DNA from: Akkermansiaceae bacterium
GTDB taxonomy: Bacteria > Verrucomicrobiota > Verrucomicrobiia > Verrucomicrobiales > Akkermansiaceae
DNA length: 64,000 nucleotides
Assembly (NCBI GenBank): GCA_022510805.1
Contig: JAFLSS010000005.1
Span: 1 to 64,000 of the forward strand
Reading direction: 5' to 3'
Part shown: one piece after another, positions 9,518-17,912 of the stretch
Layout of the letters: every line of letters begins with the position of its first letter
How positions within the stretch are numbered: the first letter of the stretch is position 1
Program-made: the position numbers and the translations under genes
The notes under the pieces: model-generated
The model's database searches: none
Seen by the model: only the letters and a program-made list of their open reading frames with translations
Told to the model about the DNA's origin: nothing

Positions 9518-9547
9518 TTGACAGCATGGGCTCAGCTGTGCTATAGA
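9518..9547 (+). promoter_or_regulatory. Candidate sigma70-type promoter for thioredoxin-like gene
   Basis: TTGACA (9518-9523), 18-bp spacer, TATAGA (9542-9547). Confidence 0.55.
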
Positions 9548-9555
9548 TGGGGACT

Positions 9556-10116
9556 ATGACCCTTTCCCCTATCCTGTCTACACTCAGTCTGCTAGCCTTG
9601 GCGGCATGGGCTCCGGCCTCCGCTCTCCGCGCGGCAGAATCCGCCCCTGCAGCCGCACCCGCCGCGCAGCAAGCCCCCGGCAAAGTCGCGCAAGCGCTCG
9701 CGCAGCTCCCCACATTCAACGGCCGCCCGGCCGCTGATGCTCAGTATTACATCTACCTGCAATCCGCCAGCTGGTGCGGGCCCTGCTGCGCGGAGATGCC
9801 CGAGATTGCGCGCCTGTATCCCGAGATGCGGAAAGCCAAGGTGGAGTTGATCCTCATCGGCTGCGATGCCTCGCCCGAAGCCGACCTGGCGTTCCTCCAA
9901 AAGTACCACGCGGCCTTCCCCGGCGTGCATTACCAGGAAGAAGCCCTCAGCACCCTGCCCGGCTACACCCCGGCACAGGGTATCCCGGATGCCACCTTTG
10001 TGGACCGCGAGGGCAAGGTCATCCTCCGCTCGCACGGCTCGGCCATCAAATACTGGCGCCGCATCATTGACAAATACGAGGCGGAGCTCACCCAGCCCAC
10101 CCCCGAAGCGCCATAA
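9556..10116 (+). CDS. Secreted thioredoxin-like (TlpA-type) protein
   Basis: Signal-peptide-like N-terminus ([29 protein letters not shown]) and WCGPC active-site motif ([22 protein letters not shown]). ATG at 9547 is an alternative start. Confidence 0.87.
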   Translation: MTLSPILSTLSLLALAAWAPASALRAAESAPAAAPAAQQAPGKVAQALAQLPTFNGRPAADAQYYIYLQSASWCGPCCAEMPEIARLYPEMRKAKVELILIGCDASPEADLAFLQKYHAAFPGVHYQEEALSTLPGYTPAQGIPDATFVDREGKVILRSHGSAIKYWRRIIDKYEAELTQPTPEAP

Positions 10117-10151
10117 GCCGCCGCCGCGCACACCTCCGGCGAGAAAAAGCC

Positions 10152-10180
10152 TTGACTCCGCCCGGCGAGTGTGGCACAAT
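10152..10180 (+). promoter_or_regulatory. Sigma70-type promoter of SRP RNA gene
   Basis: TTGACT (10152-10157), 17-bp spacer, CACAAT (10175-10180). A start 7 nt downstream is 10187, the predicted 5' end of the RNA. Confidence 0.75.
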
Positions 10181-10186
10181 GGCTGT

Positions 10187-10289
10187 GCCGCCGGGGCCCC
10201 CGGAGGTGCGGCTGGAAAACCCCGCCAGGACCGAGAGGTAGCAACGGTATTCAGACCACACTTGTCGGGTCAGCCTCGGCGGTTTTTTT
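10187..10289 (+). ncRNA. ffs: Bacterial small signal recognition particle RNA (4.5S-type)
   Basis: Helix 8 signature CCAGGACCGAGAGGTAGCAACGG (compare TCAGGTCCGGAAGGAAGCAGC) with a GNRA (GAGA) tetraloop; 3' TGTCGGGTCAGCC; GCCGCC at the 5' end pairs with GGCGG at the 3' end; followed by a T7 tract. Confidence 0.9.
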
Positions 10290-10294
10290 GTCAG

Positions 10295-10735
10295 ATGGAT
10301 ATACTTGTACTCGCCGCCGCTAAGCCCTCACTCCCCTACGCGAGGTCGGGGGTGGAGCTCTATTGCGAGCGGCTCCGGCCGCTGGGCAAGGTGGAGCTGC
10401 GCTATGTGCGCGATGGCGGGCGCGATGAGGTATCGGCCCGGCTGCTCAAGGCCAGCGAGGGCTGCCTGCGCGTGGCGCTCGATGAACGCGGGCAGAACCT
10501 GACCACGCGCGAGCTGGAGGCCAAGTGGCGCCAGTGGCAGCTGCGGGCGGTCAAGCGCGTGGCTTTCCTCATCGGCGCGGCAGAGGGGCACAATGAGGCC
10601 CTGCGCCGGGAGGCCGAGCTGGTGCTCTGCCTGGGCCGGCACACCATGCAGCATGAGCTGGCTCTCGTGGTGCTGCTGGAGCAGATCTACCGCATCCACA
10701 CTCTACTGGCAGGCTCTCCCTACCACCGGGATTAA
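10295..10735 (+). CDS. rlmH: 23S rRNA (pseudouridine1915-N3)-methyltransferase RlmH
   Basis: [38 protein letters not shown]...[17 protein letters not shown]...[57 protein letters not shown]. The track start at 9866 is too long. Confidence 0.93.
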   Translation: MDILVLAAAKPSLPYARSGVELYCERLRPLGKVELRYVRDGGRDEVSARLLKASEGCLRVALDERGQNLTTRELEAKWRQWQLRAVKRVAFLIGAAEGHNEALRREAELVLCLGRHTMQHELALVVLLEQIYRIHTLLAGSPYHRD

Positions 10736-11403
10736 GCCAAGCCCAGGCAAGCCTCCAACTGCGCGGGAGAGCTCACCAGCGGCGCGCCATACTGCGCCAG
10801 CTCCTCGGTGCGCGCGTACCCCCAATCCACCAGCGCCAGGCGGCACCCGGCGGCCTGCGCTGTCCGCGCATCATACGTGGAATCCCCCACCAGCAGCACC
10901 TCCCGGCACGGCACTCCCCACACCTGCGCCAGGTGCAGCAGCGCATCCGGCGCGGGCTTGCGGGGGAATTGCCCTGTGTAGCCCATGATAAAGTCAAACG
11001 CCACCTCGGGGAACACCGCCTGCACCAGCGGCAGGGTGACCTCATGCGGCTTATTTGAGAGCACCGCCATGTGTCCGCCCGCGGCAGCCAGCCGCGCCAG
11101 CAGCTCGGGGATCCCCGGGAAGGGAGTCGTGCCCGCCCCCTGCCAGCAAGTCGGGTACTCGCGGCTGAAGTGCTCATGCAGCTCATCCATGAGAGACAGC
11201 GGCGCGTGCTGCACCCCCTCATACCCCAGCGCACGCGCGCAGAGGTGCTTGCTGCCGAGGCCGATCATGCCGCGCACCTCATGTGCGGGGGGCACGCGGC
11301 GGCCCATGCGCTCCAGCGCGCGGCACACAGCCAGGGCAATGCCGGGGAGGGAGTCCACCAGCGTGCCATCCAGATCAAAGACAAAATGGCGGCCAGTCGG
11401 CAT
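10732..11403 (-). CDS. gph: HAD-family phosphoglycolate phosphatase-like hydrolase
   Basis: [63 protein letters not shown] motifs. Confidence 0.88.
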   Translation of the reverse strand: MPTGRHFVFDLDGTLVDSLPGIALAVCRALERMGRRVPPAHEVRGMIGLGSKHLCARALGYEGVQHAPLSLMDELHEHFSREYPTCWQGAGTTPFPGIPELLARLAAAGGHMAVLSNKPHEVTLPLVQAVFPEVAFDFIMGYTGQFPRKPAPDALLHLAQVWGVPCREVLLVGDSTYDARTAQAAGCRLALVDWGYARTEELAQYGAPLVSSPAQLEACLGLA

Positions 11404-12185
11404 CAGTGAGTATAGCCGCGCTCGGATTCACGAAGAAAGCGGAGGAGCTGCTCCACCCGCGCATTCTTCCCGTACTTCTCATCCTGGAGGATCGTCTGAA
11501 CCGCCTCCTGAACATTGCACCCCTTTTGCAGGAACAGCTTGCGGTAGGCAAACTTGATGGCGCGGACATCTTCATCACTAAAGCCGCGGCGCTGCATGCC
11601 GATGCTGTTGACCGCGCGCACGGCGGCGGGAGAGCCCTCCACAATCATGAACGGCGGCACATCCTGCGACACGCGCGCGCAGCCGCCCACCATGGAGTGC
11701 TCACCCACGCGCACAAACTGGTGCAGCGCGGCAAAACCGCTCACGATGGCCCAGTCCCCGATGTGGCAATGCCCCGCCACCCCCGCATAGCCGGAGAGGA
11801 TGCAGTGATTGCCCACCACACACTCGTGCCCGCAGTGCGAGTTGATGAGGAAATGATTGTGCGAGCCGATGATCGTCTTCGTCTCGGGCGAGGTCGAGCG
11901 GTTGATATTGCAATTCTCACGGAACACATTATAATCACCGACTTCGAGGAACGTAGGCTCGCCCCTGTACTTGAGATCCTGCGATTTCAGGCCAATCACA
12001 GCAAAGGGGAAAAACTCATTCCCCTCGCCGAATGTTGAGGGACCCTCCAGCACCACATGGCTGTGCAGCACACAGCCCTTGCCCAATTTCACATGCGGCC
12101 CTACCACACAATAAGGCCCGATCTTCACATCCTCCGCCAGTTCAGCTGTGGAGTCAATAATAGCTGTTGGGTGTATTTCCGCCAT
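11403..12185 (-). CDS. lpxA: Acyl-ACP--UDP-N-acetylglucosamine O-acyltransferase
   Basis: Left-handed beta-helix hexapeptide protein: MAEIHPTAIIDSTAELAEDVKIGPYCVVGPHVKLG...GLKSQDLKYRGEPTFLEVGDYNVFRENCNINRST...HNHFLINSHCGHECVVGNHCILSGYAGVAGHC. Confidence 0.95.
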   Translation of the reverse strand: MAEIHPTAIIDSTAELAEDVKIGPYCVVGPHVKLGKGCVLHSHVVLEGPSTFGEGNEFFPFAVIGLKSQDLKYRGEPTFLEVGDYNVFRENCNINRSTSPETKTIIGSHNHFLINSHCGHECVVGNHCILSGYAGVAGHCHIGDWAIVSGFAALHQFVRVGEHSMVGGCARVSQDVPPFMIVEGSPAAVRAVNSIGMQRRGFSDEDVRAIKFAYRKLFLQKGCNVQEAVQTILQDEKYGKNARVEQLLRFLRESERGYTH

Positions 12186-12325
12186 ATGTGCATTCTAGCC
12201 TGTTCGGCGCGGGGCATCAAGAAAAAAGTTGGGCAAAGCTGAGCATGCGTACCGGGGGCGGAATCGGCATGCAGAGGTCAGAGACACTCTTGAGCACACG
12301 CGTTGTTTGTGTTAAAGGCATCGGC

Positions 12326-14809
12326 ATGCAAGATAATGCACAAATACTCGGATTTACCGCCGGCGAGCTCAGCCCCTGGCTCGCCACCCGCCACGATCTT
12401 CAGGCCTACCAGCGCGGCGCCTCCCGACTGGAGAACTTCCTGGTGCAGCCCTACGGCGGCTTGAGGCGCCGGCGCGGCACGCGCTACGTGGCAGATGCCG
12501 GGGTGCAGGGCACCGTGCGCCTGGTGCCCTTCAGCTTCTCGGAGTCAGATGTGCTGATGCTGGAGTTCTACCCCTCCGGCGTGCGGGTGTATCGCGATGG
12601 CAAGCTGCTCTACAAGGATGGCAAGCCCTATGAGATCAGCACCCCTTGGGACACGGACGAGATGGTGAAAGAACTGCGCTGGATGCAGGTCAATGATATT
12701 GTCTATGTGCTCTCCCCCACGTTTCAGACAGTCATGCTCATGCGCCACGGCGACACCGATTGGGAAGTCGCCGGCCTGGATCCCAACCCCTTCCCGCGCG
12801 AAACCTACCTCAACCAAGAGGTCAGCCTCAAGGTCAGCATGGACTCCAAGGGCACCTACGCCAGCTTGGAGCTGGAAAAAGGCTCCTTTTTCGACCCGAA
12901 TATGGCGCTGGATGAATACCTCATTGCCGATGCGCCCATCTCCTCCAGCACGCTTTTCCTCAATGAGAGCTACTCCATCTCCAGCTCTGCCAAGCCGGAT
13001 CTCTCCAAACTGGCCGTCGCGGTGAACACCGTCTTCCACGAGACCAACAGCGCCACCGGCATGTATGAGTACTACACCTGCATCCGCGCCTACCTGCCGG
13101 CCAATTACAACGGCAGCAACCACGCCAAGGACTACCCGCACCACTTCATGCCCGGCGTCATGCGCCTCAACAGCAACAACCAACCCTATGAGGTGTATGG
13201 TGATTGGGAGCTGCGCACCACAGGTGAGTGGAATGGTATCTGGGAGCTCTGGCGCTCATACAACACGCTCAATGACACCGTTTTCTTCCGCGAGTGGGAT
13301 TGGACCTGCATCAAATCCTTCGGGCAAGATGCCTACTCCACGCGCCAGAATTACGCGTTCTCCGGCTCAGAGGACATCCCCTGCCGCATGGTGATTGTCT
13401 GCCGCGCGTTCAAGGGCACCAGCGTGGGCGCCATCATGTATTTCCGCATGATGGGGCATGACCGCGAGCAGCGCTACCTCATCACCAAAGTCTCCTCCCC
13501 CACCCAAGCCACCGGCTACCCCACGATCCGCTACTGCGACTCCCAGCCCACCTTCACCACCAAAAAATGGAGTTTCGGCGCTTTCGGCTGGCGCAATGGC
13601 TACCCCCGCTTCGCCGGCATGCACCAGGGGCGGCTCTGGCTGGGCGGCACCGCCGGCAGGCCCACCACTCTCTACGCCAGCAGTGTGGGGGATTACAATG
13701 ACTTCCGGGTGCGCGCGGCAGATGACGCCGCTCTGCACCTCACCCTCGCCACCGATGATCAAAGCCGCATCTGCTGGATCTGCCCCATGCGCAACCTGCT
13801 TGTGGGCACCTCCGAAAGTGAGTGGACACTGGCCGCGCCCGATGGCGGGAGTCTCACGGCCACCAACGCCGCCTTCAGCAAGCAATCTGCCGTGGGCAGC
13901 GAGAACAAGGTGGCCTATGGTGTGGAGAACACGGTGTTCTATGTGCAGCGCGGCGGCAAGCGCATGCGCGAGATTTCCTACAAGCTGGAGGCCGATGGCT
14001 ACACCTCCACCGATGCGAGCATCCTCGCAGAGCACCTCTTTACCGCCGGAGTGAAAGAGTGGGTGGTGCAGCGCGGGAATTGTGTGCACCTGTGGACGCT
14101 GATGAATGACGGCAGTCTCGCGGTGCTCACCACCAACCCGGAGCAGCAGGTGGCCGCCTGGCAGCGCGCCTCATTCCCCGGCCGCCGCGTGCTGGGCATG
14201 GCGGCGCTCGCCTCTGTGGGCAGCAGCGAGGATGAAATATGGTTTATCATGCAAAACGAGCTCACGCAGCATATCTCCCTAGAGCGCCTCACCGAGGAGA
14301 ATGACTATGTGGACGGCTGTGTGGAGCTCACCCCCGATAGCGGAGTGGAGGTGAGCGCCGGGCTTCACTTGGCCGGGCTGCAGGCCCTGGTGTACCCCAA
14401 GGGCGAGCCGGAGAAGGCGCAGCGCGTGCAGATCAATGCCCGGGGGTGCCTCGACATCCCGGGCTTCACCCCCGGCGTCACCTACTGTGTGGGCGCTGAA
14501 TTCGAGTCGGAGATGGAGACGATGCCCTTTGAGCACGAGACTAACTTCAACTCAGTGCAGCAGCTCGGGCGGGTCAAGCTGCGCCTGCGCAACAGCACCC
14601 CCGGCTTTGCCTACAAAGGGCAGCACGCCGCCCGCTGGGAGACGTATGACCCCGCGCGCGACCACCTCACCTCGCCCTACACCGGCGCTATCCGCATCTC
14701 GCAGATTCCCTCACCCGGCGTGGGGCAAGGCTTCTGCCTGCGGGCCGACGGCGCGCAAGACTTCGCCCTCGTGTCGCTCACCATCGAGGTCGACTTCCAC
14801 GGCAAATAA
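12326..14809 (+). CDS. Phage-tail-type structural protein, solitary
   Basis: MQDNAQILGFTAGELSPWLATRHDLQAYQRGASRLENFLVQPYGGLRRRRGTRYVADAG...LVPFSFSESDVLMLEFYPSGVRVYRDGKLLY...RFAGMHQGRLWLGGTAGRPTTLYASSVGDYNDF. The FTAGELSP...N(F)..P.GG.RRR.GTR(Y/F)V signature occurs in tail proteins of tailed phages. In-frame upstream starts exist (12269, 12257, 12167). Confidence 0.8.
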   Translation: MQDNAQILGFTAGELSPWLATRHDLQAYQRGASRLENFLVQPYGGLRRRRGTRYVADAGVQGTVRLVPFSFSESDVLMLEFYPSGVRVYRDGKLLYKDGKPYEISTPWDTDEMVKELRWMQVNDIVYVLSPTFQTVMLMRHGDTDWEVAGLDPNPFPRETYLNQEVSLKVSMDSKGTYASLELEKGSFFDPNMALDEYLIADAPISSSTLFLNESYSISSSAKPDLSKLAVAVNTVFHETNSATGMYEYYTCIRAYLPANYNGSNHAKDYPHHFMPGVMRLNSNNQPYEVYGDWELRTTGEWNGIWELWRSYNTLNDTVFFREWDWTCIKSFGQDAYSTRQNYAFSGSEDIPCRMVIVCRAFKGTSVGAIMYFRMMGHDREQRYLITKVSSPTQATGYPTIRYCDSQPTFTTKKWSFGAFGWRNGYPRFAGMHQGRLWLGGTAGRPTTLYASSVGDYNDFRVRAADDAALHLTLATDDQSRICWICPMRNLLVGTSESEWTLAAPDGGSLTATNAAFSKQSAVGSENKVAYGVENTVFYVQRGGKRMREISYKLEADGYTSTDASILAEHLFTAGVKEWVVQRGNCVHLWTLMNDGSLAVLTTNPEQQVAAWQRASFPGRRVLGMAALASVGSSEDEIWFIMQNELTQHISLERLTEENDYVDGCVELTPDSGVEVSAGLHLAGLQALVYPKGEPEKAQRVQINARGCLDIPGFTPGVTYCVGAEFESEMETMPFEHETNFNSVQQLGRVKLRLRNSTPGFAYKGQHAARWETYDPARDHLTSPYTGAIRISQIPSPGVGQGFCLRADGAQDFALVSLTIEVDFHGK

Positions 14810-14812
14810 CCC

Positions 14813-16186
14813 TCACGCCAGGCGGCAGGGCACCCCGGGCTCCGGCAGCAGCACAGGCACGCCGGGCAGCTGCTCCTGCAGCAAAGCACGCATCTCATGC
14901 AAGGCGTCCTCGTCCCCATGCACCAGCACAATCTGCCTGGGGGCGAGCCGCTTGGCATAATCCAGCAGCGCCGCGCGCGAGGCATGGCCGGAGAAATCAA
15001 AGCACTCCACCCGGCAAGCGCAAGGGTATGCCTGCCCGCGCTCCGGGTTCTCCCCCAGGCGCACCAAGTCCCCGCGCTGTGCGGCGCGGATGCGCCCGGC
15101 CGGTGAATCCGGGTCACTATAGCCCACAATAAACAGCCCGTCCTTCTCCCGCGGCAGCACCTGCGCGGCCAAGCGGTTGGAGAGTGTGTGCGGGCTCATC
15201 ATGCCGCTGGATACCAAGTAGATATTGCCGGGCGACACCGGGAAATACGCATCTGCCCCGCGGGGGATGGGGGCGGTGACCACCTGCTCGCGCAGGCGGA
15301 CGCCGGGCAGGAGGCGCGGCGTGCTGTCCGCCAGTTTGTCATAGACTGCTGTCACCTTGGCGCCCAGGCCGCCATAGAAGATCGGCACATCGGGGATCAA
15401 GCCCTCATCGCGGAAGCGGTCCAGCTCATAGAGCAGCTCCTGACTCTTGCCCAAGGCAAAGACGGGGATGAGCACAGCCCCGCCCCCTTCCAGCACCTCG
15501 CGGATAGCCTGCGCCAGGCGCCGCAGCTCCTTGCCGCGCGTGTAGTCCGCCGCGCGCTCTGTGGCGCCGTGGGTACACTCCATGATAAGCGTGTCCACCC
15601 CCTCTTCCGGGAATTGAGCGCCGGGGATCAGCGTCTGGTTCTCAAACTGCACATCGCCGGTATAAAAGATCGTCTCGCCGCGCTCCGTCTCCAGCAGCAC
15701 CCCGCATGAGCCCAAGATATGCCCGGCATCGCAAAGCATCGCCAGCACATCCTCCCGGAACCCCACGCGAAACGCCTGCCCATATGGCCGCGTTTTCCAC
15801 TGCATCACCGCGCGCTCCAGCTCGCCGTGCGTGAAGAACGGGTACTCCACGATGCCATCCGCCATGCGCCGCGCCGTCATCACATTCACCGAGTTATGCA
15901 GCATCACCTGCCCCACCTCAGCCGTGCCGCGCGTCATGATCACCTCCGCCCGCGGGAACTCCTCCTGGTAGAGCGGCAGCGCGCCGATGTGGTCCAGATG
16001 CGCATGCGTCACAAACACCGCATCCACCCCGCCCTGGTCTATGAGATCCAGGCGGGGTTTGGAAGCATTGCCCTCTTTTTTGGGGTGTACCCCTGCATCG
16101 AGCACGAGGCGGGTGCCTCCTATCTCGAGCAGATAGCTATTGGCGCCGATCTCGGCCGCCCCTGCGAGGTTGGTGAACGTAATCAT
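14813..16186 (-). CDS. MBL-fold beta-CASP (CPSF/RNase J-related) metallo-hydrolase
   Basis: FVTHAHLDHIGALP, DAGHILGSCGVLLE, FYTGDVQFENQTL, VLIPVFALGKSQELLYEL, FSGHASRAALLDYAKRLAPRQIVLVHGDEDA. Confidence 0.92.
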   Translation of the reverse strand: MITFTNLAGAAEIGANSYLLEIGGTRLVLDAGVHPKKEGNASKPRLDLIDQGGVDAVFVTHAHLDHIGALPLYQEEFPRAEVIMTRGTAEVGQVMLHNSVNVMTARRMADGIVEYPFFTHGELERAVMQWKTRPYGQAFRVGFREDVLAMLCDAGHILGSCGVLLETERGETIFYTGDVQFENQTLIPGAQFPEEGVDTLIMECTHGATERAADYTRGKELRRLAQAIREVLEGGGAVLIPVFALGKSQELLYELDRFRDEGLIPDVPIFYGGLGAKVTAVYDKLADSTPRLLPGVRLREQVVTAPIPRGADAYFPVSPGNIYLVSSGMMSPHTLSNRLAAQVLPREKDGLFIVGYSDPDSPAGRIRAAQRGDLVRLGENPERGQAYPCACRVECFDFSGHASRAALLDYAKRLAPRQIVLVHGDEDALHEMRALLQEQLPGVPVLLPEPGVPCRLA

Positions 16187-16195
16187 GCGGCTATA

Positions 16196-17779
16196 TCAGC
16201 GGATGCGCTTGAGCAGCCAGTGCAGCAAGCCGGAGATGGGGATGCGCTCTTGCTCCATCGAGTCGCGGTGGCGGATGGTGACGGTATCCTTGAGTGAGGG
16301 GTCCTCACCCTCGCCCAGCGTCTCAAAATCCACCGTGATGCAGAACGGCGTGCCCACTTCATCTTGGCGGCGGTAGCGGCGGCCCACGGCTCCGGCTTCA
16401 TCGTAGAACACATTCATGAACGGCCGCAGCTGCTCCTCAATCTCGTGCGCGATGCGCACCTGCTGCTCATTCTTCTTGAGCAGGGGGAACACCGCTGCCT
16501 TGATGGGGGCCATGCGCGGGTGGAAGTGCATCACCGTGCGGATATCGCTCTTGCCGTCCTGGCCGAGCTCCTCCTCATCAAACGCCTCGCAGATCACCGC
16601 CAGCACCGTGCGGTCACACCCGGCGGAGGGCTCCACAACGTGGGGGATAAAGCGCTCTCGCGTCGCTTCATCGAAATACTCCATGGGCTTGCCGGAGCCC
16701 TCTTGGTGGCGCGTCAGGTCATATGTCGTGCGGTAGGCTATGCCCTGCAGCTCCTGCACGCCAAAGGGGAACTCATACTCCAGATCATAGGTCTTCTTCG
16801 AGTAGAACGCGCGCTCGCCATCCGGCACATCGAGGATGTGGATCTTGTCACGCGGGATGCCGATATTCTCATAGAACGTGAGGCAGCGCTCCAGCCACTC
16901 GTCGGTGAGGCGCATGCCGTCTTCCTCTCGGCAGAAATACTCCACCTCCATCTGCTCAAACTCGCGCGAGCGGAAGGTGAAGTTGCGCGGGTTGATCTCA
17001 TTGCGGAAGGATTTGCCGATCTGCGCGATGCCGAATGGTATCTTCATGCGCGAGGAGTCGAGGATATTCTTGTACTGGCAGAAGATGCTCTGAGCCGTCT
17101 CCGGGCGCAGCCAGCCGATGCTGGAGGGATCATTCTCATCTGAGGCCGCGCCGATCGTGGTGCGGAACATGAGGTTGAACGAGCGCGCCTCCGTCACCAG
17201 CGAGCCATTGGCCGGGTTGTAGCGCACGGAGTCCACCACGTCTTGCGTGCTCTCCTCGAGCAGTTCCAGCTCTGCCGGCTGCACTCCCTTGCCGGAAAGC
17301 TGGGCATAGTATTGCAGCGCGCCTTTGCGGGCTGTCTTGGCATCTTTCTCACCGCTCGTAGGCACCAGCATGGAGAACTCCTTCGCCGTGCTCCACGTGC
17401 CATCCTTTTTGGCAGCTCCCTTCCACCAGTAGGCCACTCCGCTCTGCGCGGGGATCTGGTCGGCGCGCAGGCGCTCCTTGGAGAGCAGGCAATCACACAG
17501 CGGATCCGAGAAACCGCCCACGTGCCCGGATGCCACCAGCACCGAGTTGTGCGTGAGGATCGAGCCGTCCATTCCCACGATATCCGGCCGCTCCTGCACA
17601 TTCACGCGCCACCAGTATTCCTTGAGGTTGCGCTTCAGCTCCACACCCAAGGGGCCGTAATCCCAGCAGCCATTGAGGCCGCCGTATATCTCTGCAGCCT
17701 GAAAGATAAAACCTCTGCGCTTGCAAAGGCTCACTATTTTTTCCATTCGAGCGGGGTCGGTCTGTGTGCGGTCTGCCAT
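16196..17779 (-). CDS. glyS: Glycyl-tRNA synthetase (single-chain class II type)
   Basis: MEKIVSLCKRRGFIFQAAEIYGGLNGCWDYGPLGVELKRNLKEYWW...RPETAQSIFCQYKNILDSSRMKIPFGIAQIGKSFRNEINPRNFTFRSREFEQMEVEYFC. Confidence 0.95.
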   Translation of the reverse strand: MADRTQTDPARMEKIVSLCKRRGFIFQAAEIYGGLNGCWDYGPLGVELKRNLKEYWWRVNVQERPDIVGMDGSILTHNSVLVASGHVGGFSDPLCDCLLSKERLRADQIPAQSGVAYWWKGAAKKDGTWSTAKEFSMLVPTSGEKDAKTARKGALQYYAQLSGKGVQPAELELLEESTQDVVDSVRYNPANGSLVTEARSFNLMFRTTIGAASDENDPSSIGWLRPETAQSIFCQYKNILDSSRMKIPFGIAQIGKSFRNEINPRNFTFRSREFEQMEVEYFCREEDGMRLTDEWLERCLTFYENIGIPRDKIHILDVPDGERAFYSKKTYDLEYEFPFGVQELQGIAYRTTYDLTRHQEGSGKPMEYFDEATRERFIPHVVEPSAGCDRTVLAVICEAFDEEELGQDGKSDIRTVMHFHPRMAPIKAAVFPLLKKNEQQVRIAHEIEEQLRPFMNVFYDEAGAVGRRYRRQDEVGTPFCITVDFETLGEGEDPSLKDTVTIRHRDSMEQERIPISGLLHWLLKRIR

Positions 17780-17912
17780 AACGCCGTCCATTCTAGCGCA
17801 TTTCCTCCCCAATGCAAGCCCAATTCCAGCCATAAGCGCCGCGGCTCCTCATTCTCCGCAAATCCGCGGCCGGCAGGGTCTCTCGGCCCCCCTCCCGGCC
17901 GGCGGGGCTGGG

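Noticed and set aside
12167-14809. Complete prophage around the tail gene
   Set aside because: Flanking genes are lpxA, gph and an MBL nuclease; no integrase, att repeats, capsid or packaging genes visible.
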